A stretch of 64,000 bases of DNA from Collinsella sp. (GTDB lineage Bacteria > Actinomycetota > Coriobacteriia > Coriobacteriales > Coriobacteriaceae). Under the pieces are notes generated by a model that worked only from the letters and a program-made list of their open reading frames with translations, was not told where the DNA came from and made no database searches. Below, one piece after another: positions 1 through 7,956 of this stretch. Each line of letters starts with the position of its first letter. Position 1 is the stretch's first letter. Made by a program: the position numbers and the translations under genes. Location: assembly GCA_031295385.1 (NCBI GenBank), contig JAUMOL010000030.1, positions 1-64,000 of the forward strand, written 5' to 3'.

Positions 1-1389
1 GGCGTGCACGCGGTAGTAGACGTCGTAGTCCTTGGCGAGGGAGCCCGTGAGCCTCAGGCGCACGGCCTCGACGGCGCGGCCCTGGCCGGTGGTGCCGCCC
101 TCGGAGGCCGAGGGGGTGTCCCAGCCCTGCCAGCCGACGCCACTTACATTGGCGTTAATTTGCACAGAGCCATCTTCAACGGGATTCAAGATGCTGACCT
201 TAAGATCCTCCACTGATTTAGACTGCCCCGTTGTGCCAGCCGTAGATCCGTCGCGCTTGCTGCTCATCCAGCCAATATTCGAGACATGCGCCTCATACTG
301 AATATGCATCTTGCTGTCATCTACGTTGAGAAGAGAACCGTTGAAGCAGTAGTTCATGTCACAGCGTCCGTTGACGCCCGGGACATTGCCACTGCTTGAA
401 TACTGCCAGAAACTGTAGCTGCCAGCATAATCGCAACGCCAATTATATTGAGCGACCCAATGGTCATAACCGCTCAACGACGGAGAATTCAGGTAGTTGT
501 TAAGCCAGTTAAGGTTCGCATAGATACCCGACTTAAAGCCAACGGCCTCCATACGGTTGCAAAAAGCCTGCGCAATCTGGGTAAGCTTATCCTTGCTGAA
601 ATCCGGATCTTGCAAGATATAGCTATCCTCAAGATCATAATAAACGGGAAGCGACGGATGATGGCCGCCGAGCCAAGCAAGTGTCCTGTCGGCCTCTTTA
701 TTGGCATCCTCTACAGAACGGGCGTAGGAGTAGTAATACACGCCATAAGGAATGCCGAGGCGTTCACATTCAGCAGCGTTCCTTTCAAAAGAATCGTCAG
801 GTTTTCCGTAAACCGGACCGACCTTGAGAATGGCAAAATCAATCCCCGCGGCCTTAACCTTATTCCAATCAACAGTTCCTTGATGATTGCTGACATCGAT
901 GCCGCGCGCAACAGCGCCATTGGGCAAAGGATCGTCAGTTAAAGACTGCGCATCGATGTCGCCATTGTCAGAATCGATAAGCACGCCGTTTTCGAAACGC
1001 CAAGAGTTCGGTTCCAAAGAGTCGGCTTCGCAGGAATTCATTTCAGTGGAATCATCGGTTGGGGCTTCACCGTTTGACTCGTCAACACGAGACTCTTCGA
1101 TGCCAATTCCAGGCTGTTCGCCGGAATCCGAATCTGTTTCCCCATCAGGACGAGCAGCATTTGCATCGTCACCATACCATTCGGTCACACCCCGAGAACC
1201 CGAGGCATCGTCCTGCGCCCCCTGAGAACTTACACCTTGAGATTCGTGCTCGATTGATGTTTGCAAGACCGACTGCGAGGCAGCGGCGGCCTGAACCGAC
1301 AGCGCATACGCGCTGTAAGGCTGAATGATTTGCGACCAGCCCATCAATAGCGTACAAACCAAAGCCGCAGACGCTTTGAGATGTTTCAT
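1..1389 (-). CDS. Exported GH25 muramidase with ChW repeats (3' end outside window)
   Basis: This is probably a secreted lysozyme-type muramidase that cleaves the MurNAc-GlcNAc bond of peptidoglycan. The 463 visible residues start with a signal peptide (about 1-29, ending YSAYA). An acidic, Ser-rich linker follows to about 160, then a GH25 domain at about 162-355 with GIDVSNHQG near its start and the acidic pair YYDLED near 252-254. ChW repeats follow (VSNIGW, AGTTGQ, VSGVGWQGW) and run off the left edge. The start ATG has GGGGG six bases upstream. The GH25 part has moderate GC, but about 1-141, encoding repeat DNA, is extremely GC-rich. The gene is the first of three same-strand ChW-repeat genes. 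The domain calls come from motif recognition, and the total length is unknown. Confidence 0.85.
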   Translation of the reverse strand, partial: MKHLKASAALVCTLLMGWSQIIQPYSAYALSVQAAAASQSVLQTSIEHESQGVSSQGAQDDASGSRGVTEWYGDDANAARPDGETDSDSGEQPGIGIEESRVDESNGEAPTDDSTEMNSCEADSLEPNSWRFENGVLIDSDNGDIDAQSLTDDPLPNGAVARGIDVSNHQGTVDWNKVKAAGIDFAILKVGPVYGKPDDSFERNAAECERLGIPYGVYYYSYARSVEDANKEADRTLAWLGGHHPSLPVYYDLEDSYILQDPDFSKDKLTQIAQAFCNRMEAVGFKSGIYANLNWLNNYLNSPSLSGYDHWVAQYNWRCDYAGSYSFWQYSSSGNVPGVNGRCDMNYCFNGSLLNVDDSKMHIQYEAHVSNIGWMSSKRDGSTAGTTGQSKSVEDLKVSILNPVEDGSVQINANVSGVGWQGWDTPSASEGGTTGQGRAVEAVRLRLTGSLAKDYDVYYRVHA

Positions 1390-1495
1390 GTATATCCCCC
1401 GAGACATTGACCACATGTAAAGACCGAATAGCTGCTATATTACCACACTTCCATACAGGCATTTAAAGCTTAGAAAAGCAACGTTTACCATACAG

Positions 1496-1528
1496 TCAAA
1501 AAGAGGCGCTCCTGCAACGGAGCGCCTC
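1496..1528 (-). terminator. Intrinsic terminator after the NlpC/P60-ChW gene
   Basis: A perfect 10-bp stem (GAGGCGCTCC / GGAGCGCCTC, loop of six) is followed on the minus strand by a T run. It lies just past the stop codon at 1537, so it probably ends the transcript of the ChW gene pair before the GH25 gene, which would then have its own promoter. Confidence 0.85.
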
Positions 1529-1536
1529 AACAGACT

Positions 1537-4500
1537 CTATGCAAAAGGCCTAGCTGCGCCGATTACACGACCTGGAGCATTGACCGAGCGCTCGGTCACA
1601 CCGATCCCCGGCCACGAATCAATGATTCGACCGTTTCCAATGTAGATTCCAATATGACCCCGGTAGTAGACCACATCTCCCCTCTGCATAGCAGAGGTGC
1701 TAACCGGCATAAACGTGTTGTTGCGATACCAGTTCATGGAGTTATAGGTCTGCTCGGGCAACCAACGATGGTTATAGGGGTTATACCAACCCATATCCAT
1801 GCCAGTCGCATACAAACATTGCAGCACCAAGCCCGAGCAATCAACTGCATCCCCTGGCCAAGAAGACCACGGCTCGATATAACGAGTACCGATATATTCA
1901 CGAGCACGCTGGACGAATGCGTTGATGCAATCCTGTCGTGAAGCGTTGTAAGGAATTCGAGAAGGCGTGACATACGTAAAGTAACCGGTGCAATATGAAG
2001 GAAGCTGTACGCTATTACAACTAACCTTTGGGTATGATCCCGGGGTCTGATACCCCATATAACGATAGGTCTCAAAATACGAATCAGACGTAGAGCCTGG
2101 TGCAGAAGCGCCCTTGGGGGCAATCTTTACCTGTAAAGCCTGAACAGGAATGCCAAGCTTCGTGGTACCCGCGGGCGATCCATTTTTGGTCCAGCCAAGC
2201 CATCCGTAATTTGACACATGGACGCGATGCCAGACATCAAAGTAATTCGAAACGTCGCCAGTCAAGTTAATCTTCACAGCTTGGATCTGCTGCCCTTGGC
2301 CAACAGTTCCCGATGTAGCCCCGTCCGAAACAGCAGACTGCCAACCGATATTGGATACATGAGCAGAATACGAAATGCCACCGCTCATGGAGCTATCGGA
2401 AAGCGACAACTGCATGGCCTCCATGGCACGGTTCTGCCCAACCGTTCCGGCAACACCGCCATTGCCAACGGACGCTTGCCAGCCAAGACCGGAGCAATTA
2501 GCCTTAGCAGATAGCCCGGGAAGCTGGATCAAAGCAGCATGATCTTGAACGGGAGCCTCGGACGAACACTTGGCAACCAACTTAATTTGAATTGCCTCGG
2601 CCTGCTTAGACAGTCCAACGGTGCCAGCTGCGGCGTCATTTTTAGCCCAACCAAGCCAGCCATAATCCGCCGCATGAACACGGTAGTAAGTATCGTATTT
2701 TGAAGCGTCGTTGCCAGTGAGCCTTAATTTAACCGCCTGAATTGCAAGGCCCTTGCCAACAGTGCCAGCGTAGGAAGCACCCGAGACGTATGGTTGCCAA
2801 CCGATATTCGCAACGTGCGCCGATACTTCGACGGAGGCATCGATACCCTGCGTCGAAACATACAACGCCTGCAGAGAACGAGACATGCCCGTCTGACCGG
2901 CAGTTTCGCCATTGCCAACGGGAGCCAACCAGCCCGCAGAAGCAACGTGCGCCTGGGATACAAGACCGATTCCCGACGTTTCGATAAATGCATTACTGGT
3001 AGGACCAGGGGCAGGTTGGCCCTTACGAACAAGTACAACATCTATGCCGCACAAACCGGAAGAACCGCCAGAAACGCCACATGCCTGACCATTTGACGTC
3101 CAACCCGTCCAGCCATTACCGGAATCGCATACTCGATACCAAATGTCATAATTGGCAGCAAACTGGCCACTCAGCGACATTTTTATCGCTTTTATGGGTG
3201 CGCCGGATACCGCCTTGGCAGCGCCGCCATCCGATACAGAAGCACCCCAGCCTGAATATGAATCCATAACGGCATAGGAAATTGACCCGTCATCAGTTTG
3301 GCCTGCAACGCTTAAGGCAATGGAGTTCAGCAGTTTGGCGCCCTTGCCCCCGATCGTAGCCTTTTGACCAGAAGATAAGCCAAGACTCTCTCCAGAAACG
3401 GCGGATCCGGAAACCGCAACAGCATCTAGATCGCCGATAAAGACATTGCTCGAAGAGCCAGGCGCTGCTCCGCCTTTCTCCACAAGGATTACCTTTACCG
3501 CTTCGATAGCCTTGCCTTTACCGGCAGAACCAGCGGCAGCTCCATTGCAAGCCCAATCAAGCCAGCCTATACCTGACACATGAGCACAATACCAGACGTC
3601 ATATTTTTCAGCTGCCTCACCGGTTAGACGAATCTGAACGGCTTCGAGACGCTGAGACTTACCAGTCGTTCCACGGTGCCCCTCAGACCACTGCTGCCAT
3701 CCGACATTAGAAACATGGCCACGAAGCTCAATGGAGCCCGAGTGACCATACCAGCCAAGCTGAGCCTCAAGAGCCTCCATGGGGAGGCCCCTACCAGTTG
3801 TCCCGGCAACAGATCCGCCGCCTACGGGCGACATCCAACCAATATTCGACGTATGTGAGCGAACAATGATTGAGGCAGGTTCATCGCTACGGCTCTTAAA
3901 AGGACAGGCGGTGTCGCCCGGGGCGGGGTCGCCCTTGGGCAGGACCGCGACCTGGACGGCCTGGACGGCGCGGCCGTAGCCCGCCGAGCCGGCGTCGGCG
4001 CCGTCGCACGCCCAGCCGAGCCATCCGAACTCCGCGGAGTGGACGCGGTACCAGACGGTGTAGCGGGCGGACAGCTCGCCGGACAGCCTGACCCTCAGGG
4101 CCTCGACGGCCCGGGACTGGCCGGTCGTGCCGGCGGTGCCGCCGTTGCCGACGGCGGGCTGCCAGCCGACGTTCGAGACGTGGGCCTCGACGGATACGGC
4201 ATTTGCAATCTGTTCTTGAGAGGTGGCTCCATCCACTTCAAGTGAGATTTTTAGTGCCTCAAGATTCAAGCCCCTACCCGTGGTTCCGGCAACCTTACCC
4301 GAACCAACCGGATCCATCCAGCCAATATTCTGCACATGGGCAGAAACACTAACGTTTTTGACGGTGAGCTGATCGTTGGAGGCAGAATCAGCGGCAGCGG
4401 CTTCGTTAGTCTCCCCCGATAAGACCTGCTGCGCGTCTTGAGGCTCGCTATCTACGGAGCCAGCATCCGATTCTTGCCCCTCAGAGATAGGCTCAACTTG

Positions 4501-4653
4501 ATTGGAAGTAGAGCCTTCAAGATGAAAGCTGTTTGAATCATCAGATCCGTCAATTGAATAATCGGCATATGCAGCAGTCACGGCCCATGATTGACTCATG
4601 AACAACGCGATAACCACAAGTATAGAAACGGACACATCTAAGAGACGCTTCAC
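1537..4653 (-). CDS. Exported ChW-repeat protein with C-terminal NlpC/P60 peptidase
   Basis: This is probably a secreted cell-wall endopeptidase. I chose the GTG at 4653 because AAGGAAGGTGG precedes it at normal spacing; an in-frame TTG at 4677 has no such site. The product is about 1038 aa with a signal peptide at about 1-30. Five blocks of ChW repeats follow (typical pieces AHVSNIGW, GTTGQ, EALRVRL). Each block ends in a short linker such as PKGDPAPG, and the third block is degenerate. The C-terminal NlpC/P60 domain, about 900-1038, has the catalytic Cys in DCSGL (about 939) and His in RGHIG (about 1000). Repeat layout matches the upstream C39-type gene block for block, so the two are paralogues with different catalytic ends. 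Most of the gene has moderate GC except 3912-4194. Substrate is not known from sequence. Confidence 0.88.
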   Translation of the reverse strand: MKRLLDVSVSILVVIALFMSQSWAVTAAYADYSIDGSDDSNSFHLEGSTSNQVEPISEGQESDAGSVDSEPQDAQQVLSGETNEAAAADSASNDQLTVKNVSVSAHVQNIGWMDPVGSGKVAGTTGRGLNLEALKISLEVDGATSQEQIANAVSVEAHVSNVGWQPAVGNGGTAGTTGQSRAVEALRVRLSGELSARYTVWYRVHSAEFGWLGWACDGADAGSAGYGRAVQAVQVAVLPKGDPAPGDTACPFKSRSDEPASIIVRSHTSNIGWMSPVGGGSVAGTTGRGLPMEALEAQLGWYGHSGSIELRGHVSNVGWQQWSEGHRGTTGKSQRLEAVQIRLTGEAAEKYDVWYCAHVSGIGWLDWACNGAAAGSAGKGKAIEAVKVILVEKGGAAPGSSSNVFIGDLDAVAVSGSAVSGESLGLSSGQKATIGGKGAKLLNSIALSVAGQTDDGSISYAVMDSYSGWGASVSDGGAAKAVSGAPIKAIKMSLSGQFAANYDIWYRVCDSGNGWTGWTSNGQACGVSGGSSGLCGIDVVLVRKGQPAPGPTSNAFIETSGIGLVSQAHVASAGWLAPVGNGETAGQTGMSRSLQALYVSTQGIDASVEVSAHVANIGWQPYVSGASYAGTVGKGLAIQAVKLRLTGNDASKYDTYYRVHAADYGWLGWAKNDAAAGTVGLSKQAEAIQIKLVAKCSSEAPVQDHAALIQLPGLSAKANCSGLGWQASVGNGGVAGTVGQNRAMEAMQLSLSDSSMSGGISYSAHVSNIGWQSAVSDGATSGTVGQGQQIQAVKINLTGDVSNYFDVWHRVHVSNYGWLGWTKNGSPAGTTKLGIPVQALQVKIAPKGASAPGSTSDSYFETYRYMGYQTPGSYPKVSCNSVQLPSYCTGYFTYVTPSRIPYNASRQDCINAFVQRAREYIGTRYIEPWSSWPGDAVDCSGLVLQCLYATGMDMGWYNPYNHRWLPEQTYNSMNWYRNNTFMPVSTSAMQRGDVVYYRGHIGIYIGNGRIIDSWPGIGVTERSVNAPGRVIGAARPFA
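3912..4194. repeat. GC-rich ChW module, copy 1 (in NlpC/P60 gene)
   Basis: This 283-bp stretch matches 7134-7416 at a constant offset of 3222 bp with about ten mismatches counted by eye. It encodes the second and third ChW repeats of the first block. DNA on both sides is clearly less GC-rich and diverges from the paralogue, so the block looks copied in by recombination or gene conversion. Confidence 0.85.
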
Positions 4654-4683
4654 GATTCCACCTTCCTTCGACTTCAACGGCGT

Positions 4684-7600
4684 CTATTTAATGACGACCG
4701 CCTGAGCTCCTCGTTGCGAGTATAGCGAAGCAATGCGCTGAGCTGAGTTAGAGACATAGCCAGCGAGTGAATCGGCAATGTAAACGGTACCTAGGGAGCG
4801 ATTAAAGCCTCTTAAAACAACGGTGTGAGAGTTGGTATAAGTTCGATAAACCCTTCCACCGTAAGCCTGAGTCGCATAGCAACTTCCCAGGTTTTGCATA
4901 CCTATCGTCGACCAAATAATAACGGGATGCCCGGCTTCCAAGTACGAATAAAGGTCATAGAAACCAGTACCAGTCACATCGTAGGCTCGCAAACTACTGC
5001 CACTACTAATCAAGAAAGAATTAGCGGTGTTGGTCAGTCCGGGAGCAGATATGCAGTTTCCATTCGAAGCGCTATGAGGATTGCCCCAAAACGCCGTAAC
5101 AAAATCCCAACTGCTCTTAGGCATATACGCGTCTGCAATGACGGTTTTACCCAAACCAAATCCATAATAGTTAAGCGCATTGGTCAATGCAACGGACTCG
5201 CAGCCAGTCGGAAGCTCAGGGTTCTGCATTGTACAAGGAACGTTGAGGACAACCGAATTCGGATGCAATGGGCGGTCCCTGTACGCGCCCTCCGTTGGGC
5301 CCGGGGCCGCCGAGCCCTTCGCGAGGATGCGGACCTGGAGCGCCTCGACGCGGTAGCCGATGCCGGTCGTGCCGGCGCGGGCCCCGTCGCTCGCCCACCC
5401 GAGCCAGCCGTAGTCCTGCACGTAGGCGCGGTACCACACGTCGTAGTACTCGGAGAGGTCGCCGGTCAGGCGCATCTTCACGCACTCGACCGCCCTGCCC
5501 TGGCCGGTCGTGCCGGCCACGGCGCCGCCCGAGACCTCGTCCTGCCAGCCGATGCCGGAGACGTGGGCGCTGTAGGACAGGCCGCCGGAGACCGGCGAGG
5601 AGACCTCGGCCGAGATCGCCTCTACGGCGCGGGCCTGGCCGGTCGTGCCGGCGGTGCCGCCGTTGCCGACGGCGGCCTGCCAGCCGACGCCCGAGACATG
5701 GGCCCTGAGGCTGAGCGAGGGGACGGAGAGCTCGGCGGGGGCGCCCGACGAGGGGGCGTCGCCGCCCTTCTCGACGAGGACGGCCTGGAGGGCCTCGGCC
5801 TGGACGCCGAGGCCCTCGGTGCCCGCGGCCTCGCCGTCCTTGGCCCAGCCGAGCCAGCCGTAGCCCGCCGCGTGTACGCGGTACCAGACGTCGTAGGAAT
5901 CGGAGACGGGGCCGGAGAGGGACACCCTCACGGCCTGGACGGCGCGGCCCTGCCCCACCGTGCCGGCGTAGGAGGGGGCGGAGGCGGCGTCCTGCCAGCC
6001 GACGCCGGCCACGTGGGCCGCGACGGAGACGGAGCTCCCCTCGCCCGCCCCCTCGAGGTAGGCGCGCACCGCCTGGAGCGCGAGGCCCCTGCCGGTCGTG
6101 CCGACGTCCTCGCCGCCGCCCACCGCCTGCAGCCAGCCGCGCTCCGCGACATGGCCCTGCAGGACGAGCGCCGGGCCGGAGGCGGCGCCGGAGACGAAGG
6201 CCCCCTCGGTCGGGCCGGGGGCGCCGGAGCCCTTCGCGACGAGGGCGACCTGGACGGCGGTGAGGCCCGAGGCGCCCGACTCGACGCCGGAGGGCTCGCC
6301 GGAGCTCGCCCAGCCGGTCCAGCCGCGCGCGGAGTCGCAGGAGCGGTACCAGACGTCGTAGCGCTCCGCGAGGCCGCCGGACAGACCGAAGCGGACGGCC
6401 TTGAGCTGCAGCCCGCCGCCCGAGGCGCCCAGCTGCGCCCCGTCGGAGCTCGGCTCCCCCTGCCAGCCGGAGCCCAGCAGCAGGCCGCGGTAGCTGACCG
6501 ACCCGTCGGACTCGAGGTTGTCGACGGTCGCGGCGACGGAGCCCAGCACGGGACCCTTCTCGGAGCCGAGCGTCAGGACCCCGCCGGAGAACGACGAGCC
6601 CGCCGGCGAGCCGGAGACGGAGAGAGCCGAGCCGGACAGGCGCTCACCGGCGCCGCGGAAGGCGCCACCGGTCGGGCCCGGCGCGGCGCCGCCCTTGGGG
6701 ACGAGCACGACCTGGACGGCCTGGACGGCCTTCGACAGGCCCACCGTGCCGGCGGACGCGCCGTCCTTGGCCCAGCCGAGCCAGCCGTAGTCGGCGCAGT
6801 GCACGCGGTACCACACGTCGTAGGACGAGGCGGCCTCGCCGGAGAGCCTGAACTGGAGCGCCTCGACCGCCAGGGAGCGCCCGGTGGTGCCGGCGGCGCC
6901 CGAGGTCCAGCCCTGCCAGCCGACGTTCGAGACGTGGGCCCTCACCTCGAGGGAGGAGGAGCCGTGCCCGTACCAGGACACGGAGCCCGAGAGGGCCTCG
7001 AGGGCGCGGCCCTGGCCGGTGGTGCCGGCCACGGCGCCGTCCGAGACGGCGCCCTGCCAGCCGATGCCGGCGACGTGGGCGCGGTAGGAGACCGAGGGGG
7101 GCTCGGAGGACCTGTCGACGAAGGGCGTGGATGTGTCGCCCGGGGCGGGGTCGCCCTTGGGCAGGACCGCGACCTGGACGGCCTGGACGGCGCGGCCGTA
7201 GCCCGCCGAGCCGGCGTCGGCGCCGTCGCACGCCCAGCCGAGCCACCCGAACTCGGCGGAGTGGACGCGGTACCAGACGGTGTAGCGGGCCGACAGGTCC
7301 GCGGACAGCCTGACCCTCAGGGCCTCGACGGCGCGGGACTGGCCGGTGGTGCCGGCGGTGCCGCCGTTGCCGACGGCGGCCTGCCAGCCGACGTTGGAGA
7401 CGTGGGCCTCGACGGACAGGGCGTCGACGCCGAGGGGCTCGCCGGTCGAGGCGTCGGACAGGACGAGGCGCAGCGCCTCGAGGGGGAGCCCCCTGCCGGT
7501 CGTGCCGGCGACGCCGCCGCCGGCGACGGCGCCCATCCAGCCGATATTGGAGACGTGGGCGGAATAAGACAGCGAGACGGCAGTGGCCCCCTCGGTCTGG

Positions 7601-7854
7601 GCGGGCTCCGCCTGCCCCCCGCCGGCCTGCGTGGCCTCGGGCTGGGAGGCGTCGGCCTGCGCGGGCTGGGCGGAATCGGGCTGCGCGCCCTGGGCGCCGG
7701 AACCCCCGTCGGCGGGCTGGGCCTCGCCGGCCGTGGCCTGTGCGTCCCCCGCCGCGGCGGGGGCGGCGTAGGCCGCGGGCCCGCACAGGGCCAGGGCGGC
7801 CGCGACCGCGAGGACGGCGGCGGCCCCGGAAACTCGTTTCATGGAGCGTTTCAT
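4684..7854 (-). CDS. Exported ChW-repeat protein with C-terminal C39-like peptidase domain
   Basis: This is a predicted secreted 1056-aa protein. The ATG at 7854 follows AGGGGG at good spacing. A signal peptide (about 1-30) leads into an Ala/Gln/Pro-rich linker to about 90, then five ChW blocks of up to three repeats each. The last about 180 residues resemble the peptidase C39-like family 2. They carry a candidate catalytic Cys in TGCES (about 885), His in NSHTVVL (about 1010) and Asp in IADSLAG (about 1028). The repeat-coding DNA (about 5270-7590) is extremely GC-rich, while the peptidase part (4684-5260) is much less so, a mosaic pattern. It lies 30 bp upstream of the NlpC/P60 paralogue and probably shares its transcript. 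Protease activity is inferred only from the triad-like motifs. Confidence 0.85.
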   Translation of the reverse strand: MKRSMKRVSGAAAVLAVAAALALCGPAAYAAPAAAGDAQATAGEAQPADGGSGAQGAQPDSAQPAQADASQPEATQAGGGQAEPAQTEGATAVSLSYSAHVSNIGWMGAVAGGGVAGTTGRGLPLEALRLVLSDASTGEPLGVDALSVEAHVSNVGWQAAVGNGGTAGTTGQSRAVEALRVRLSADLSARYTVWYRVHSAEFGWLGWACDGADAGSAGYGRAVQAVQVAVLPKGDPAPGDTSTPFVDRSSEPPSVSYRAHVAGIGWQGAVSDGAVAGTTGQGRALEALSGSVSWYGHGSSSLEVRAHVSNVGWQGWTSGAAGTTGRSLAVEALQFRLSGEAASSYDVWYRVHCADYGWLGWAKDGASAGTVGLSKAVQAVQVVLVPKGGAAPGPTGGAFRGAGERLSGSALSVSGSPAGSSFSGGVLTLGSEKGPVLGSVAATVDNLESDGSVSYRGLLLGSGWQGEPSSDGAQLGASGGGLQLKAVRFGLSGGLAERYDVWYRSCDSARGWTGWASSGEPSGVESGASGLTAVQVALVAKGSGAPGPTEGAFVSGAASGPALVLQGHVAERGWLQAVGGGEDVGTTGRGLALQAVRAYLEGAGEGSSVSVAAHVAGVGWQDAASAPSYAGTVGQGRAVQAVRVSLSGPVSDSYDVWYRVHAAGYGWLGWAKDGEAAGTEGLGVQAEALQAVLVEKGGDAPSSGAPAELSVPSLSLRAHVSGVGWQAAVGNGGTAGTTGQARAVEAISAEVSSPVSGGLSYSAHVSGIGWQDEVSGGAVAGTTGQGRAVECVKMRLTGDLSEYYDVWYRAYVQDYGWLGWASDGARAGTTGIGYRVEALQVRILAKGSAAPGPTEGAYRDRPLHPNSVVLNVPCTMQNPELPTGCESVALTNALNYYGFGLGKTVIADAYMPKSSWDFVTAFWGNPHSASNGNCISAPGLTNTANSFLISSGSSLRAYDVTGTGFYDLYSYLEAGHPVIIWSTIGMQNLGSCYATQAYGGRVYRTYTNSHTVVLRGFNRSLGTVYIADSLAGYVSNSAQRIASLYSQRGAQAVVIK
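7134..7416. repeat. GC-rich ChW module, copy 2 (in C39-like gene)
   Basis: Partner of 3912-4194. Here it sits inside a long, uniformly GC-rich repeat region, so this gene is the likelier donor of the shared tract. Confidence 0.85.
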
Positions 7855-7861
7855 GGAAAAT

Positions 7862-7904
7862 CCCCCTAATCTAGCAACGGTTTAGAGTCTACTAGATTGG
7901 GGGG
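7862..7904 (-). promoter_or_regulatory. Leader hairpin covering the ribosome binding site of the C39-like gene
   Basis: Two 13-base arms (7862-7874 and 7892-7904) pair with one mismatch around a 17-base loop. On the minus strand the 3' arm contains the AGGGGG Shine-Dalgarno sequence of the gene starting at 7854. Folding would hide the ribosome binding site. No trigger, such as a ligand or antisense RNA, can be named from sequence. Confidence 0.55.
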
Positions 7905-7926
7905 ACGAGAGCCAAAGCATGATGCA

Positions 7927-7951
7927 CCAAACGATTCAACGCATCGTTTGG
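7927..7951 (-). terminator. Hairpin after the glycosyltransferase operon, possible weak terminator
   Basis: CCAAACGAT and ATCGTTTGG form a perfect 9-bp stem with a 7-base loop just 3' of the last glycosyltransferase gene. No proper T run follows, so it may be a processing or attenuating structure rather than a full terminator. Confidence 0.35.
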
Positions 7952-7956
7952 AAAAC

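Noticed and set aside
1..7854. Prophage lysis cassette
   Set aside because: All three proteins have signal peptides and repeat arrays, and no holin, tail or integrase genes occur nearby.
4825..7869. Open frame of about 1014 codons on the plus strand
   Set aside because: It is antisense to the GC-rich ChW repeats, its composition is Gly/Ala/Arg junk, and the minus-strand frame has signal peptide, repeats and peptidase motifs.
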